From: Faeciplasma sp048393055
GTDB taxonomy: Bacteria; Bacillota; Clostridia; Oscillospirales; Ruminococcaceae
Direction: 5' to 3'
Assembly: GCA_048393055.1 (NCBI GenBank)
Contig: DBFJJS010000008.1
Location: forward strand, 3,433 to 67,432
Length of the DNA: 64,000 nt
Below the pieces are notes generated by a model. That model was not told the DNA's origin. It was given only the letters and a program-made list of their open reading frames with translations, and searched no databases. A program made the translations under genes and the position numbers. Positions 8,188-16,977 of this stretch are shown in pieces. The first letter of the stretch is position 1; each line of letters opens with the position of its first letter.

Positions 8188-9757
8188 AATATGAAAGCTC
8201 CAGCTCGCCGTCGGAAAGCCTTATTATCGCGGTGCGGTAAAACTCCGCAGCTGCCCGCTCAAGGTACAGCGTGTCCATAGCACCGGCGGTTTCATAGCTT
8301 GAGTGCATGGCAAGCTGCGCAAGACCGACGTCCACAGTGCTGACCGAAAGCTGAGAGGTGGAGATATTTCCAAGCGTAGAGCCTCCGGCTATGTCCGAGC
8401 GGTTGGCATAGGACTGCACCGGCACGTCTTGGGCGGCGCAGATTTTTCTGAACACGGCGGACGACACCGCGTCGGTGGCGTAACGCTGGTTGCCGTTAAA
8501 CTTTATGACGACTCCGCCGTTCATATACGGGCAGTTGAGCTTGTCGGCATATTCGGGGTGGTTTGGGTGGACCGCATGGGCATTGTCCGCCGAAACCGCA
8601 AAGCTGGACGGCAAAAGCTCGCCCAGATCCCTGCCCAAAGCCGCCACTATCCTTCGCGCCGCGGACGCAAGAAAATCAGAATCCGCCCCCTGCCTGGTGC
8701 CGCTGCCTATTTCCTCGTTATCAAAGACGCATAGCATCGAAACGGTTTTGTCGTTCGAGCCGGTCAAAAAGCCCTGAAGCGTCGCGTAAACGCACTGAAG
8801 ATCGTCGAGCCTCGGAGCGGAGACAAACTCGCCCTCGCTTCCCCAGGACACGCCTCCCATCCTGTTGTACAGGTACAAATCGCTTGCGACAATCTCGCTT
8901 TCCTTTACCCCTGCGTACTGTGCGACAAGCCTTTTAAACATCCCCTTCGCGCTTTTGCTTCCGATAAAAGGGAGCATGTCTACCTGAGGGTTATAGCTCA
9001 TGCCGTCGTTGGCGTTCCTTTGCATGTGTATGGCGACGTTAGGTATCATAAGAATGTCGGAATCTATGTTTACAAGCTGCGTCTTAAGCCTTCCCCCTTT
9101 TGACACCACTACCCTGCCGGCCGCGGAAAGAGGCCGATCCAGCCACGTGGAAAGGAGCATTCCGCCGTATCTTTCGGTGTTGAGCTGGATATATCCCCCC
9201 GCAGCCTCAAGCTCCGCCTCCGGCTTTATCGCAAACGTCGGCGAGTCGCTGTGCGAGGACATGATATTGAAGCCGCTTATATCCCCCTGCCCGACCTTGA
9301 ACGCTATCACGGAGGAAAGGTTTCTTGTCACATAATACCTTCCGCCCTTTTTTATATCCCAATGCCCGGACTCGTCGAGCCCTGTAAAGCCTTCGTTTCT
9401 AAGCCTTATGCAGACGTTCGATACCGCATGGAACTTTGACGGGCTGGAGTCGATAAAGCTTATAAGGCGCTTCGAGCTTGTTTTATAATCGGCCATACCT
9501 ACCATGTTCTCGCTGTCGGAGGACTCGTCGCAGCTTCCCGTTGCGCTTCCCATGACGCCGGTAAGCCCGAGAATATACTCGCTCGAGACATTATAAAGCC
9601 TGCTCAACTTCTGAAGCGCGTCCGGGCCTGGCTTGGAAACGTCGTTTTCATATCTTGAAAGCGACTTGTCGCTTATTCCCGTCGCCCTGAAAACGTCCGC
9701 CTGCGACATGCCCCTTTTCTTTCTCGCCTTTTTCAGGCGCTCGCCCAATGTCGTCAA
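8186..9757 (-). CDS. XRE-type HTH domain fused to an M18 metallo-aminopeptidase
   Basis: About 523 residues. The first 65 are a Cro/C1-type helix-turn-helix (LGERLKKARKKRGMSQADV, then the recognition-helix region ISDKSLSRYEND). From about residue 90 to the end the protein is a complete M18 family aminopeptidase: HSDSPTF (zinc His), NEEIGSG (catalytic/zinc Glu pair), SADNAHAVHPN (zinc Asp), and the C-terminal AMHSSYE (zinc His). M18 enzymes are dodecameric cytosolic zinc aminopeptidases, usually 420-450 residues with no DNA-binding part. I place the start at the TTG of 9757 because AAGGGG is 6-7 bases upstream; a GTG at 9766 is too close to it. Last gene of a three-gene operon after GNAT and the nucleosidase, 12 bases behind the latter. 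The fusion is direct, in one open frame with no break. Confidence 0.88.
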   Translation of the reverse strand: MTTLGERLKKARKKRGMSQADVFRATGISDKSLSRYENDVSKPGPDALQKLSRLYNVSSEYILGLTGVMGSATGSCDESSDSENMVGMADYKTSSKRLISFIDSSPSKFHAVSNVCIRLRNEGFTGLDESGHWDIKKGGRYYVTRNLSSVIAFKVGQGDISGFNIMSSHSDSPTFAIKPEAELEAAGGYIQLNTERYGGMLLSTWLDRPLSAAGRVVVSKGGRLKTQLVNIDSDILMIPNVAIHMQRNANDGMSYNPQVDMLPFIGSKSAKGMFKRLVAQYAGVKESEIVASDLYLYNRMGGVSWGSEGEFVSAPRLDDLQCVYATLQGFLTGSNDKTVSMLCVFDNEEIGSGTRQGADSDFLASAARRIVAALGRDLGELLPSSFAVSADNAHAVHPNHPEYADKLNCPYMNGGVVIKFNGNQRYATDAVSSAVFRKICAAQDVPVQSYANRSDIAGGSTLGNISTSQLSVSTVDVGLAQLAMHSSYETAGAMDTLYLERAAAEFYRTAIIRLSDGELELSY

Positions 9758-9769
9758 CGCTATCACCCC

Positions 9770-10462
9770 TTATTGGTTTTTTGTTATTTTTTCTATTGCG
9801 CCGAGCGCCGTCCTTATGCACAGGCCGGCAGCCTCGTAAGCCATTTTCTCGTACTCCTCGGCGCCGCCATCCACGCTGTCAGACACCGCCTTTATCAGCA
9901 GCGCTGGCGTTTTGCTGCGGTTAGCTGTCAGAAGTATGCCCGCAGCCTCCATTTCGCATATATCCGCGCCATACTTAAGACTGAGCTCCTTCTTTTCCTC
10001 CGGGTCGGCTATGAATTTGTCGCCGGACGCGCATATTACCGGAGTCAGGCTTGGCTCTGACTTCAATGCAAGCGCTACAAGCCCTGCGTCGGCTGGAATA
10101 TAGACGTCCGGATACTCCTCGTGCCTTCCCGCCTCCCAGCCGTCCACGGCGGAGGTGTCGAAATTATAATGCACGACCTTTTCGACTACGCAGCAGCGGC
10201 AAAGAGACATCTTTTCGGTAAGCGCACCGCATATGCCGAAATTAACAATAATCTCGGCTTCGTACTTGGATATAAGGAGCTGCGTGGCGGCAGCGGCATA
10301 CACCTGCCCCGCGCCGCTTCTTATTACATAAAGCTCATGGGGCTCGATGCTGTATTTTCTAAGCTCATATCCCGAATCTGCTATGCTCTGGGAAGGTTCC
10401 CCCATTTTATTGAGCATTGCGTCTATTTCTTCATCAACCGCAACAATCATTCCTATTATCAT
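9770..10462 (-). CDS. MTA/SAH nucleosidase-family protein
   Basis: A 230-residue member of the PNP/UDP phosphorylase superfamily. The N-terminus IGMIVAVDEEI, the central VNFGICGAL, the CEMEAAG motif (base/ribose contact Glu) and a late AVSDSVDGG motif with the catalytic Asp match the 5'-methylthioadenosine/S-adenosylhomocysteine nucleosidase group. Those enzymes hydrolyse the adenine from MTA or SAH and clear inhibitory by-products of SAM use. Length is normal for the group (about 230). A related futalosine or other nucleoside hydrolase cannot be excluded. GAGGT lies upstream of the ATG. It lies 13 bases after the GNAT gene and 12 bases before the M18 fusion. Confidence 0.8.
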   Translation of the reverse strand: MIIGMIVAVDEEIDAMLNKMGEPSQSIADSGYELRKYSIEPHELYVIRSGAGQVYAAAATQLLISKYEAEIIVNFGICGALTEKMSLCRCCVVEKVVHYNFDTSAVDGWEAGRHEEYPDVYIPADAGLVALALKSEPSLTPVICASGDKFIADPEEKKELSLKYGADICEMEAAGILLTANRSKTPALLIKAVSDSVDGGAEEYEKMAYEAAGLCIRTALGAIEKITKNQ

Positions 10463-10475
10463 ATATCTTTATACC

Positions 10476-10952
10476 TCAATCCTTATTCAATACCGTCTCC
10501 ATTACCGTCTTCTGGACAGTCATGCCCATAGCGTTGTAAAACGACCTTGCGCTGTCGTTTCCCTCCCACACGCACAGGGTTATATTATAGCAGCCAATTT
10601 TCCCGGCATAGCTTTTGACATGCTCGAAAAGCGCCGTCCCGATATGCTCGCCGCGCTTTTTTTCATCGACGCAGAGGTCGTCTATATAAAGCGACTTTAT
10701 CGGCGCAAGCCCCTCTGAGCCGGAATAATCCCTGAGCTCACAGAACGCATAGCCGCAAACCGAACCGTCCTGTCCGATATAAACGAAAATCGGTGTTTTC
10801 TCATCCTGAATTATTTCGGCGAGCTCTTTTTCGCTGTACTTCTTTGAATTCGGCTTATACAGGTCGGGGCGCAGGTCGTAGTGTATTTTGAAAACCTGCT
10901 CCAAAAGCCTTACTATACCGTCGATGTCGCCGAGAACCGCACGTCTTATCAT
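10476..10952 (-). CDS. GNAT family N-acetyltransferase
   Basis: A 158-residue protein with the GCN5-related fold: N-terminal RRAVLGDIDGIVRL, central strand IDDLCVDEKKRGEHIGTAL containing the acetyl-CoA pyrophosphate-binding (R/Q)xxGxG/A-type loop, and a C-terminal ARSFYNAMGM typical of beta-alpha-beta motif B. It would transfer an acetyl group from acetyl-CoA to an amine; substrate unknown. First gene of the GNAT-nucleosidase-M18 operon with a good promoter 40 bases upstream. Confidence 0.88.
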   Translation of the reverse strand: MIRRAVLGDIDGIVRLLEQVFKIHYDLRPDLYKPNSKKYSEKELAEIIQDEKTPIFVYIGQDGSVCGYAFCELRDYSGSEGLAPIKSLYIDDLCVDEKKRGEHIGTALFEHVKSYAGKIGCYNITLCVWEGNDSARSFYNAMGMTVQKTVMETVLNKD

Positions 10953-10993
10953 TTAAAACCGCTTTCCTTTCACATAAATTTATCTTCAAGACG

Positions 10994-11022
10994 ATAATAG
11001 CACACCTTGGCACGGTTGACAA
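10994..11022 (-). promoter_or_regulatory. Promoter of the GNAT-nucleosidase-peptidase operon
   Basis: Minus-strand TTGTCA, 17-base spacer, TATTAT. Confidence 0.75.
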
Positions 11023-11131
11023 GCAGACGAAAAAATATAATCATAAAATTACCCGCAGAATTTCATATTTTAGACACAATCACCTATTATAATTATTATT
11101 GAGTTATTCTAATTATGAAAGGATGATGCAG

Positions 11132-11815
11132 GTGTCAAAAATATTAATAGTAGACGACGAAGAGAAGATCAGAGAGGTCGTTAAAGAATATGCCCTGTTT
11201 GAAGGCTACGAGGTAGAGGAAGCTGCGGACGGTATGCAGGCGATAGAAAAGGTAAAGGAAGAAAAGAACGGCTTTGACTGCATAATCATGGATATCATGA
11301 TGCCCCGCCTTGACGGCTATTCCGCCTGCAAGGAGATAAAAAAGCTCTGCTCCACGCCTGTTATCATGCTTTCGGCAAGAGGAGAGGAATACGACAAGCT
11401 GTTCGGGTTCGAGGTCGGAATAGACGACTACGTTGTAAAGCCGTTTTCGCCAAAGGAACTAATGGCGAGGGTTAAGGTCGCTATAAAGAGGCATCAGCCC
11501 CCTCAAACAGAGGACGTGCTCCGCTACAAGGGGCTGGAGATAAACTTTGCCGCACGCGAGGTGCTTATAGACGGCAAAAAGGTCCAGATGACCCCGAAGG
11601 AATACGATATACTCTTTTACCTTGCAAAGAACATGAATATAGCAATGTCCCGTGAAAAGCTGCTTGAGGAGGTCTGGGGCTTTGACTTCTACGGCGACGA
11701 CAGAACAGTCGACACCCATATAAAAATGCTCAGGAACAGTCTGGGACCGTACCGTGACCTTATAGTCACACTGAGAGGAATGGGATATAAGTTTGACAAC
11801 ATCAAAACATCATGA
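11132..11815 (+). CDS. OmpR-family response regulator
   Basis: About 227 residues. The receiver domain (1-118) shows the acidic pair in VDDEE, the phospho-acceptor in IIMDIMMPRLDG, the conserved Thr/Ser site in IMLSARG and the KPF lysine motif; the C-terminal half is an OmpR/PhoB winged helix (TPKEYDILFYL ... VWGFDFYGDDRTVDTHIKMLR). I chose the GTG at 11132 because AAAGG is about 8-9 bases upstream; ATGs at 11123 and 11126 lie too close to that site. The stop codon overlaps the start of the histidine kinase by 23 bases, so the pair is translationally coupled. Confidence 0.92.
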   Translation: MSKILIVDDEEKIREVVKEYALFEGYEVEEAADGMQAIEKVKEEKNGFDCIIMDIMMPRLDGYSACKEIKKLCSTPVIMLSARGEEYDKLFGFEVGIDDYVVKPFSPKELMARVKVAIKRHQPPQTEDVLRYKGLEINFAAREVLIDGKKVQMTPKEYDILFYLAKNMNIAMSREKLLEEVWGFDFYGDDRTVDTHIKMLRNSLGPYRDLIVTLRGMGYKFDNIKTS

Positions 11816-13406
11816 TTCCCTGCTCGCGTCCCTGAAAAAAGCTGCGAGCAGCTTAAAAAGCAAAATCTGCGCCGCAGGCTCAGAAGCTCAAAAGCACAGC
11901 CGCTCCGAAAAATCGGAGGCCAGGGCGGAAGCTAAGGCTGAGCGTGCTCCGACGCTTCGCTCAACAATATGGCTTTATTTCTCCATGTTCACGGCGGCGA
12001 TACTTATTCTTATATGGCTGTTCCAGGTCGTTACGCTTGACCAGTACTATGAATTTTCGATAAAGAGGAAAATAGTTAAGGCAAGCATCAGGATATCGGT
12101 CGCATTCGATCCGGACAATCCGTCGGATGTGAGCCAGCTTGTCGAGGATCTGGCGTTTGAAAACGGACTTACCATAGCCGTGACCGACTGGAACGGAAAT
12201 ATTGTCACCGTGTCGGACTTCATGGGCGGGTATTCCGTAATAACCAGCAGCCAGAGCTATCTTCTGTTCGGCTATCGCAACGAGCTTTTAAAAAGCGCCG
12301 ACAGGACAATGTTCAAGGTCTTTGAAAACACCCGCTTCGGAACTACCGAGATGCTGTATGGAACGGTACTGAGCTCTCCGCAGATAGACAGTCAGGGATA
12401 TTTGATATTTATAAACACGTCTCTTGAGCCAATAAGCGGAACGGTAGATATCATAAAAGAGCAGTTTATATTTATAACGCTTTTTACATTCTTTATAGCT
12501 CTGTTTATCACAATGCTCCTTTCAAAAAGGCTGTCAGAGCCGTTTACACATATAACTGCCTCTGCAAACAGGCTGGCGACGGGCGATTACTCCACCCGCT
12601 TCAGCAAGGGCTCATACCATGAGATAAACGAGCTTGCTGATACGTTAAACTACGCAGCAGAAGAAATTTCAAAGGTTGACAAGCTAAGAAACGAGCTTGT
12701 AGCGAACGTATCCCACGATCTTCGAACCCCGCTTACCATGATACGGGCGTATGCAGAAATGATAAGGGATATATCCGGCGACAATCCCGAAAAAAGAAAC
12801 GAGCACTTAAAGGTAATTATAGACGAGTCCGACCGTCTTTCAGAGCTTGTAAACGACCTTTTGGAGCTTTCAAAGCTTCAAAGCGGCGGCATGGAGCTTC
12901 ACAAGACAAGCTTCTCCTGCCACCGGTTCCTGAAGGACGTAATGGAAAAATACAAGCTCCTTTCAGAGCAGAAGGGCTTTGAGTTCATACTCGAAACTGA
13001 CGAGGACGTGACCCTTTATGCCGACGTTTCAAAGCTGAAGCAGGTAATGTACAACTTTATCAATAACGCGGTAAACTATTCCGGAGACTCGCGCAGGATA
13101 ATAGTGCGGCAGATAAACCTTCCTAACGCCGTGAGGATAGAGGTAAGAGACTTCGGGGTAGGGATTGAAAAGGAAAAGCTCCCGCTTATATTTGACAGGT
13201 ACTACCGCGACGAAAGGACAAAACGGGACGTAGTCGGAAACGGATTAGGACTTTCAATAGTTAAAGAGCTGCTGGAGCTGCACAAATTCAGGTTTGGAGT
13301 TTCAAGCGAAGTTGGCAGCGGTTCAACCTTCTGGTTTGAAATAAAGCGCCGTGAGGAAAAAGAAAATGAAAACAAGAACAAAAATCCTAAAAACCATACT
13401 TCATAG
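11793..13406 (+). CDS. Membrane sensor histidine kinase
   Basis: A 537-residue kinase partner of the preceding regulator. A charged cytoplasmic N-terminus of about 55 residues is followed by a membrane helix (about 58-80), an extracytoplasmic sensor region of about 130 residues, a second helix (about 225-245), a HAMP linker (RLSEPFTHITASANRLATG), a HisKA dimerisation domain with the phospho-acceptor in NVSHDLRTPL, and an HATPase_c domain with N-box NFINNAVNYSG and G-boxes DFGVGI and GNGLGLSI. The start is uncertain: the longest frame opens at a TTG inside the regulator gene and no later ATG precedes the first membrane helix. The stimulus is unknown. Confidence 0.9.
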   Translation: MTTSKHHDSLLASLKKAASSLKSKICAAGSEAQKHSRSEKSEARAEAKAERAPTLRSTIWLYFSMFTAAILILIWLFQVVTLDQYYEFSIKRKIVKASIRISVAFDPDNPSDVSQLVEDLAFENGLTIAVTDWNGNIVTVSDFMGGYSVITSSQSYLLFGYRNELLKSADRTMFKVFENTRFGTTEMLYGTVLSSPQIDSQGYLIFINTSLEPISGTVDIIKEQFIFITLFTFFIALFITMLLSKRLSEPFTHITASANRLATGDYSTRFSKGSYHEINELADTLNYAAEEISKVDKLRNELVANVSHDLRTPLTMIRAYAEMIRDISGDNPEKRNEHLKVIIDESDRLSELVNDLLELSKLQSGGMELHKTSFSCHRFLKDVMEKYKLLSEQKGFEFILETDEDVTLYADVSKLKQVMYNFINNAVNYSGDSRRIIVRQINLPNAVRIEVRDFGVGIEKEKLPLIFDRYYRDERTKRDVVGNGLGLSIVKELLELHKFRFGVSSEVGSGSTFWFEIKRREEKENENKNKNPKNHTS

Positions 13407-13977
13407 CGGACCGATGTCCCGCGCAGAGCTGGCAAAGCAGATAGGCGCGTCAACGTCCGGGGTTACCGCCGCGTCAACAATGCTCTGCGAGCAGGGCATA
13501 CTTGTGGAAATAGGATATCAGCAAAGCACCGGAAAGGGCAGAAAGCATGTGCTCTTAGATGTCAACACATCTTATAAGTTTGCGTTTGGAGTTGGCATAT
13601 ACAAAGGTGTGATAAGCGTAGGGCTTACAACCGTAAAAGGAGATTGTCTCGGGAAGCGTTCGTATACGATGTCGGATACGGACACTCGAGATGATTTATT
13701 CCAGACAGTTAACGAACTTATAAATCAAATAGCGCGGGACTGCTGCATAGGTCCTGAATCCATACTCGGCGTTGGAGTTTCTATTGACAGCGGCTCCCTC
13801 TCAAAAATAGGAGACGACTTTTCTCCGCTTTCTGTAAACGGGCTTCCCGTTGTATATGAGCTGGCGGACGTGTACATCCAATATTCAAACCGCTACACAA
13901 CAGTAAACCCAGAACAGCTGTATATGTTCGGCTGTGCCAAGGTAATAAGGGATATCTTTATTTCAGAGATTGAATAA
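13366..13977 (+). CDS. Half-length ROK-type regulator (winged helix plus partial ROK fold)
   Basis: About 203 residues. The N-terminal 65 are a MarR/NagC-like winged helix (SRAELAKQIGASTSGVTAA ... GILVEIG) followed by the first half of a ROK sugar-kinase-like domain (KFAFGVGIYKGVISVGLTT, ILGVGVSIDSG). ROK repressors are normally about 380-400 residues; the second half, with the glycine-rich loop and the CxCGxxGC zinc motif, is missing and a terminator follows within 12 bases. The ATG at 13366 is preceded by GAGGA 9 bases upstream; the gene overlaps the kinase gene by 41 bases, pointing to co-translation. It may be a streamlined regulator or a decayed remnant. Confidence 0.75.
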   Translation: MKTRTKILKTILHSGPMSRAELAKQIGASTSGVTAASTMLCEQGILVEIGYQQSTGKGRKHVLLDVNTSYKFAFGVGIYKGVISVGLTTVKGDCLGKRSYTMSDTDTRDDLFQTVNELINQIARDCCIGPESILGVGVSIDSGSLSKIGDDFSPLSVNGLPVVYELADVYIQYSNRYTTVNPEQLYMFGCAKVIRDIFISEIE

Positions 13978-13988
13978 TCAATAAGTAT

Positions 13989-14035
13989 AAAATCGGAGAA
14001 ATAATACTTAATGTATTGTCTCTCCGATTTTTATT
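13989..14035 (+). terminator. Terminator of the two-component/ROK operon
   Basis: Perfect 11 bp stem (13989-13999 with 14021-14031), 21-base loop, followed by TTATTATA after the stem's own T-run. Confidence 0.85.
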
Positions 14036-14055
14036 ATATGCATCCGTATATACGA

Positions 14056-14094
14056 AGCTGCGGTCTCGGGTAAATTTCACCCGAGACCGCAGCT
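14056..14094. other. Perfect 16 bp inverted repeat downstream of the FtsX-type permease gene
   Basis: 14056-14071 is the exact reverse complement of 14079-14094 with a 7-base loop. It lies about 40 bases beyond the permease stop codon, where a terminator is expected, but no T-run follows on the minus strand. Confidence 0.8.
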
Positions 14095-14132
14095 ATCAGA
14101 CAAAGCCTGTGAGTCTATCAAAAATCAGGATA

Positions 14133-16940
14133 TTAATCCTCGCCGAGCTTTAGCGCCTTGTTGATATTTATCGACTTGATAAGTCTGGCTATCACAATCA
14201 GACCTACCAGAAGCATTACAAGCACTATGCAGTAAAGCTTTATATAGTCTCCTCTGTCCGAAATAACTACGAACGGCGGGACTTGATCGGTAACATTGTA
14301 AAGCACCCGGAACAGCGGCACGAACAGATCTGAAGCGACTCCTCCTATGATAATCGAGAGGAATATCGACACGCCCGAAACAAGTATCTGCTCATATACT
14401 ATCATGGCGATTATCTCCCTGAACGACATTCCCATAGCCCTGAGTATGCCGAACTGCAGCGTCCTGCCCTTTATGGAGAGTATCCAGTAAATGATAAAGC
14501 CTATGAAGCAGAGCGCCATGATGGTTATGAACCCAAGCGTCAGTGCGCCGTTTACGCCCTGAAGCGTAGCGTCAGTCTTTGAAGAGGTTATAAGCTGAGA
14601 CGCAACGTCGAGCCTTGTCGCAACTATTCCGTTTTCCTCTATCGAATTGTAAAAGTCCTCGACGGTAGCGCCGTCCTCAAGCTTCATCCACACCTCGTAC
14701 GGCTCAAGCGTCGTCTGGACGCTTACATAGTCGAAGTTCATTATAACAAAATCGCGGTACTCGCCCTGTGAGTTCTTTTCATACGGGTTAAGACTCGGCC
14801 AGTAATCTACCACAGCCACAACCGTGGCCTCGAACCACTCATTCTGACCCCACTTAACCTGTATTACATCTCCGAGATTAAGCCCGGTCTTTTCCTGATA
14901 CGACGCGGATACTATAACGCCGTCCTGACATTCGCTCAGAGCGTTGATATAGTTGTTGATATGTGTGGGAAGAAGTCCGTTTCTGAACCAGCAGACCTGC
15001 GCAAACTTGTCGGGCACAATCGTCATTATCTGAGCGCCGACTTGAGTGGAATCGTTATACTGAAGCTGCACCGCGTCCCGCTTGAACACGGGAGTCGCAA
15101 CCTCCACTCCGGCAAGGTCCTCATAGACTGTAAAATCAGGCTCGAAGTACTGCGCCTGTATTACCTCGTTGCCCTCCTCGTCCGTCTCAGGGACTCGCGC
15201 GTAGCGCCAAAGCTCCTCCATGACGACGTCTGCGCCGAGGTTATACCTTATCCGCTCTTCGGTGTTGCGGTTTATCGCCCTTGCAGTGTTGGCTGAGAAT
15301 ATTCCAAGGGCGACCGTCAGGATAAGGAATATCATTATAAACCTTTCCCTGCCGGTAGACGACCTGCTGATATTGTTAAGAGATATATACGCAGCGGGAG
15401 ACCATCTCTTCCTTCCAATAAGGTATATCAGCCTTATGAAATACGGATAGATCCTGACGCATATAAGACCCACACCCAAAATAAACAGCGTTGAAGCGGC
15501 AAACATCAGCGGGTTCATGGTGGCGGAGGTGTCCGTCACGCCCTGGGAAATGAGTATCTGCTCCTGCCTGTTGTGCCACCAAAGCCATACGACGGGAAGT
15601 ATCGCCATGATAAAGTCGAGATACGCCCTCTGCCATAGAGGCTTGCGCTGCTTGTGCGCTTTGCTCTGCTTGTGCCCTACGATTGAAATCCTCGACGCCG
15701 GAATGACAGGCACGAGCGTAGCTATGAAGAACACCGCTACGGCGATTATCGCGTAAACAAACGCCGCTACCGACAGCTTAGCGTTAAGCGACGGTCGGTT
15801 TACAAACTCCAAAAAACCGTTTGACACGCCGAGTATTCCGCAAAGCCCGAGTCCCACAAACGGTCCTATTATCGCGGAGCCCGCGCCCAAAATCAGCGTC
15901 TCATACGCATATATCCTGATTATCTGCCATGACGAAGCTCCTCTTGACTTGAGCATGGCGATTTCGTTCTTTTCAGATTCGATATTTAGCTGGGATACCA
16001 TGAACAGATAGAATATCAGCATTATGATTACGGGGATATCCAGCATAAACAGGATATACCTCAGCGATGAAGCCTTTTCGGCATAGGAATTCAAAATCTC
16101 CTGCGCGGGGACTGTAAATGTGCAGTTCTCCTCCGCATACGCCTCTGCCTGGCTTTCAAAGCTGTTTTGAACATGCTCTATGACGTTCATGTCCATGTTC
16201 TGATAGTCGATTATAAAGCGGCAGTCTACCTGATTGAGGTTCACGACGCCGGTCATAATGATGTCGTCTATCAGGGTGTTGAAGTCGGCAAAGAATGTGT
16301 TGTCGTAATTGTCCATTCCCTCCGACCAGTATGTGTCAGTCTCACTGGCAACGTCGAACGTTCCTACTACCTTGATCTTTACCGTGTCGCCGGGGTTGAG
16401 TATGTTGGTCACCTCGTAGACCTGGTCCAGAACTAGCTGGGAAACCTGCAGCGCAATCTCGGTGGATATGACCTCATATACGCCGTCCTCATCCTTTCCG
16501 GGATTGAACATTCTTCCGTTGGTGATGGTAATATGGTCGACGATGTCTGTCATACCGCCAAGCTTAAGCATTGAAAGCTCGCTGGACTCGATATTGGTAA
16601 CGTACAAATAAGGGTCAGAGGTGTAGCATTTGTAAGTCAAAAACGGCACGAACAAATTGTTAAACCTGTTCGCGGCTGTCGCATATACGTTGCTTACGGT
16701 ATCTCTCTGAGCGGCGGCGTTTGTGCCGCTGACAATTGTTTTTGATACGGAATACACTCCAGGATATTCGTTGTTCTCCTCCTGATACGCCTGCATATCC
16801 TTGAGCAGCATTCTCTGCAGCGAGGCATGCATATATATCGGGATCGTACTTGTCATGGCGGTAGCCATTACAAAACCTATAAGGAGACAAATTACCATCC
16901 ATTTGGTATTGCGCATCTTTCTGAACAGTAAAGTGAGCAT
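14133..16940 (-). CDS. FtsX/MacB-type ABC transporter permease
   Basis: A 935-residue membrane protein. A first membrane helix (about 15-35) is followed by a large extracytoplasmic domain (about 36-290), three to four helices (about 295-420) forming the first FtsX-like unit with the cytoplasmic EIAMLKSRGAS loop, more helices around 455-560, a second large external domain (about 580-810) and a final FtsX unit (about 820-930) with the characteristic FGILRAMGMS loop. This is the duplicated FtsX arrangement of LolC/MacB-like exporters that couple ATP hydrolysis to movement across the envelope (mechanotransmission) rather than to classic transport. It follows a HlyD-type adaptor by 37 bases. No ATPase is adjacent; the nearest MacB/LolD-type ATPases are at 32.7-34.4 kb. 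Confidence 0.85.
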   Translation of the reverse strand: MLTLLFRKMRNTKWMVICLLIGFVMATAMTSTIPIYMHASLQRMLLKDMQAYQEENNEYPGVYSVSKTIVSGTNAAAQRDTVSNVYATAANRFNNLFVPFLTYKCYTSDPYLYVTNIESSELSMLKLGGMTDIVDHITITNGRMFNPGKDEDGVYEVISTEIALQVSQLVLDQVYEVTNILNPGDTVKIKVVGTFDVASETDTYWSEGMDNYDNTFFADFNTLIDDIIMTGVVNLNQVDCRFIIDYQNMDMNVIEHVQNSFESQAEAYAEENCTFTVPAQEILNSYAEKASSLRYILFMLDIPVIIMLIFYLFMVSQLNIESEKNEIAMLKSRGASSWQIIRIYAYETLILGAGSAIIGPFVGLGLCGILGVSNGFLEFVNRPSLNAKLSVAAFVYAIIAVAVFFIATLVPVIPASRISIVGHKQSKAHKQRKPLWQRAYLDFIMAILPVVWLWWHNRQEQILISQGVTDTSATMNPLMFAASTLFILGVGLICVRIYPYFIRLIYLIGRKRWSPAAYISLNNISRSSTGRERFIMIFLILTVALGIFSANTARAINRNTEERIRYNLGADVVMEELWRYARVPETDEEGNEVIQAQYFEPDFTVYEDLAGVEVATPVFKRDAVQLQYNDSTQVGAQIMTIVPDKFAQVCWFRNGLLPTHINNYINALSECQDGVIVSASYQEKTGLNLGDVIQVKWGQNEWFEATVVAVVDYWPSLNPYEKNSQGEYRDFVIMNFDYVSVQTTLEPYEVWMKLEDGATVEDFYNSIEENGIVATRLDVASQLITSSKTDATLQGVNGALTLGFITIMALCFIGFIIYWILSIKGRTLQFGILRAMGMSFREIIAMIVYEQILVSGVSIFLSIIIGGVASDLFVPLFRVLYNVTDQVPPFVVISDRGDYIKLYCIVLVMLLVGLIVIARLIKSININKALKLGED

Positions 16941-16977
16941 TATTTTCCCTCCTGAATGTGCTTAGATTATCCCAAGC

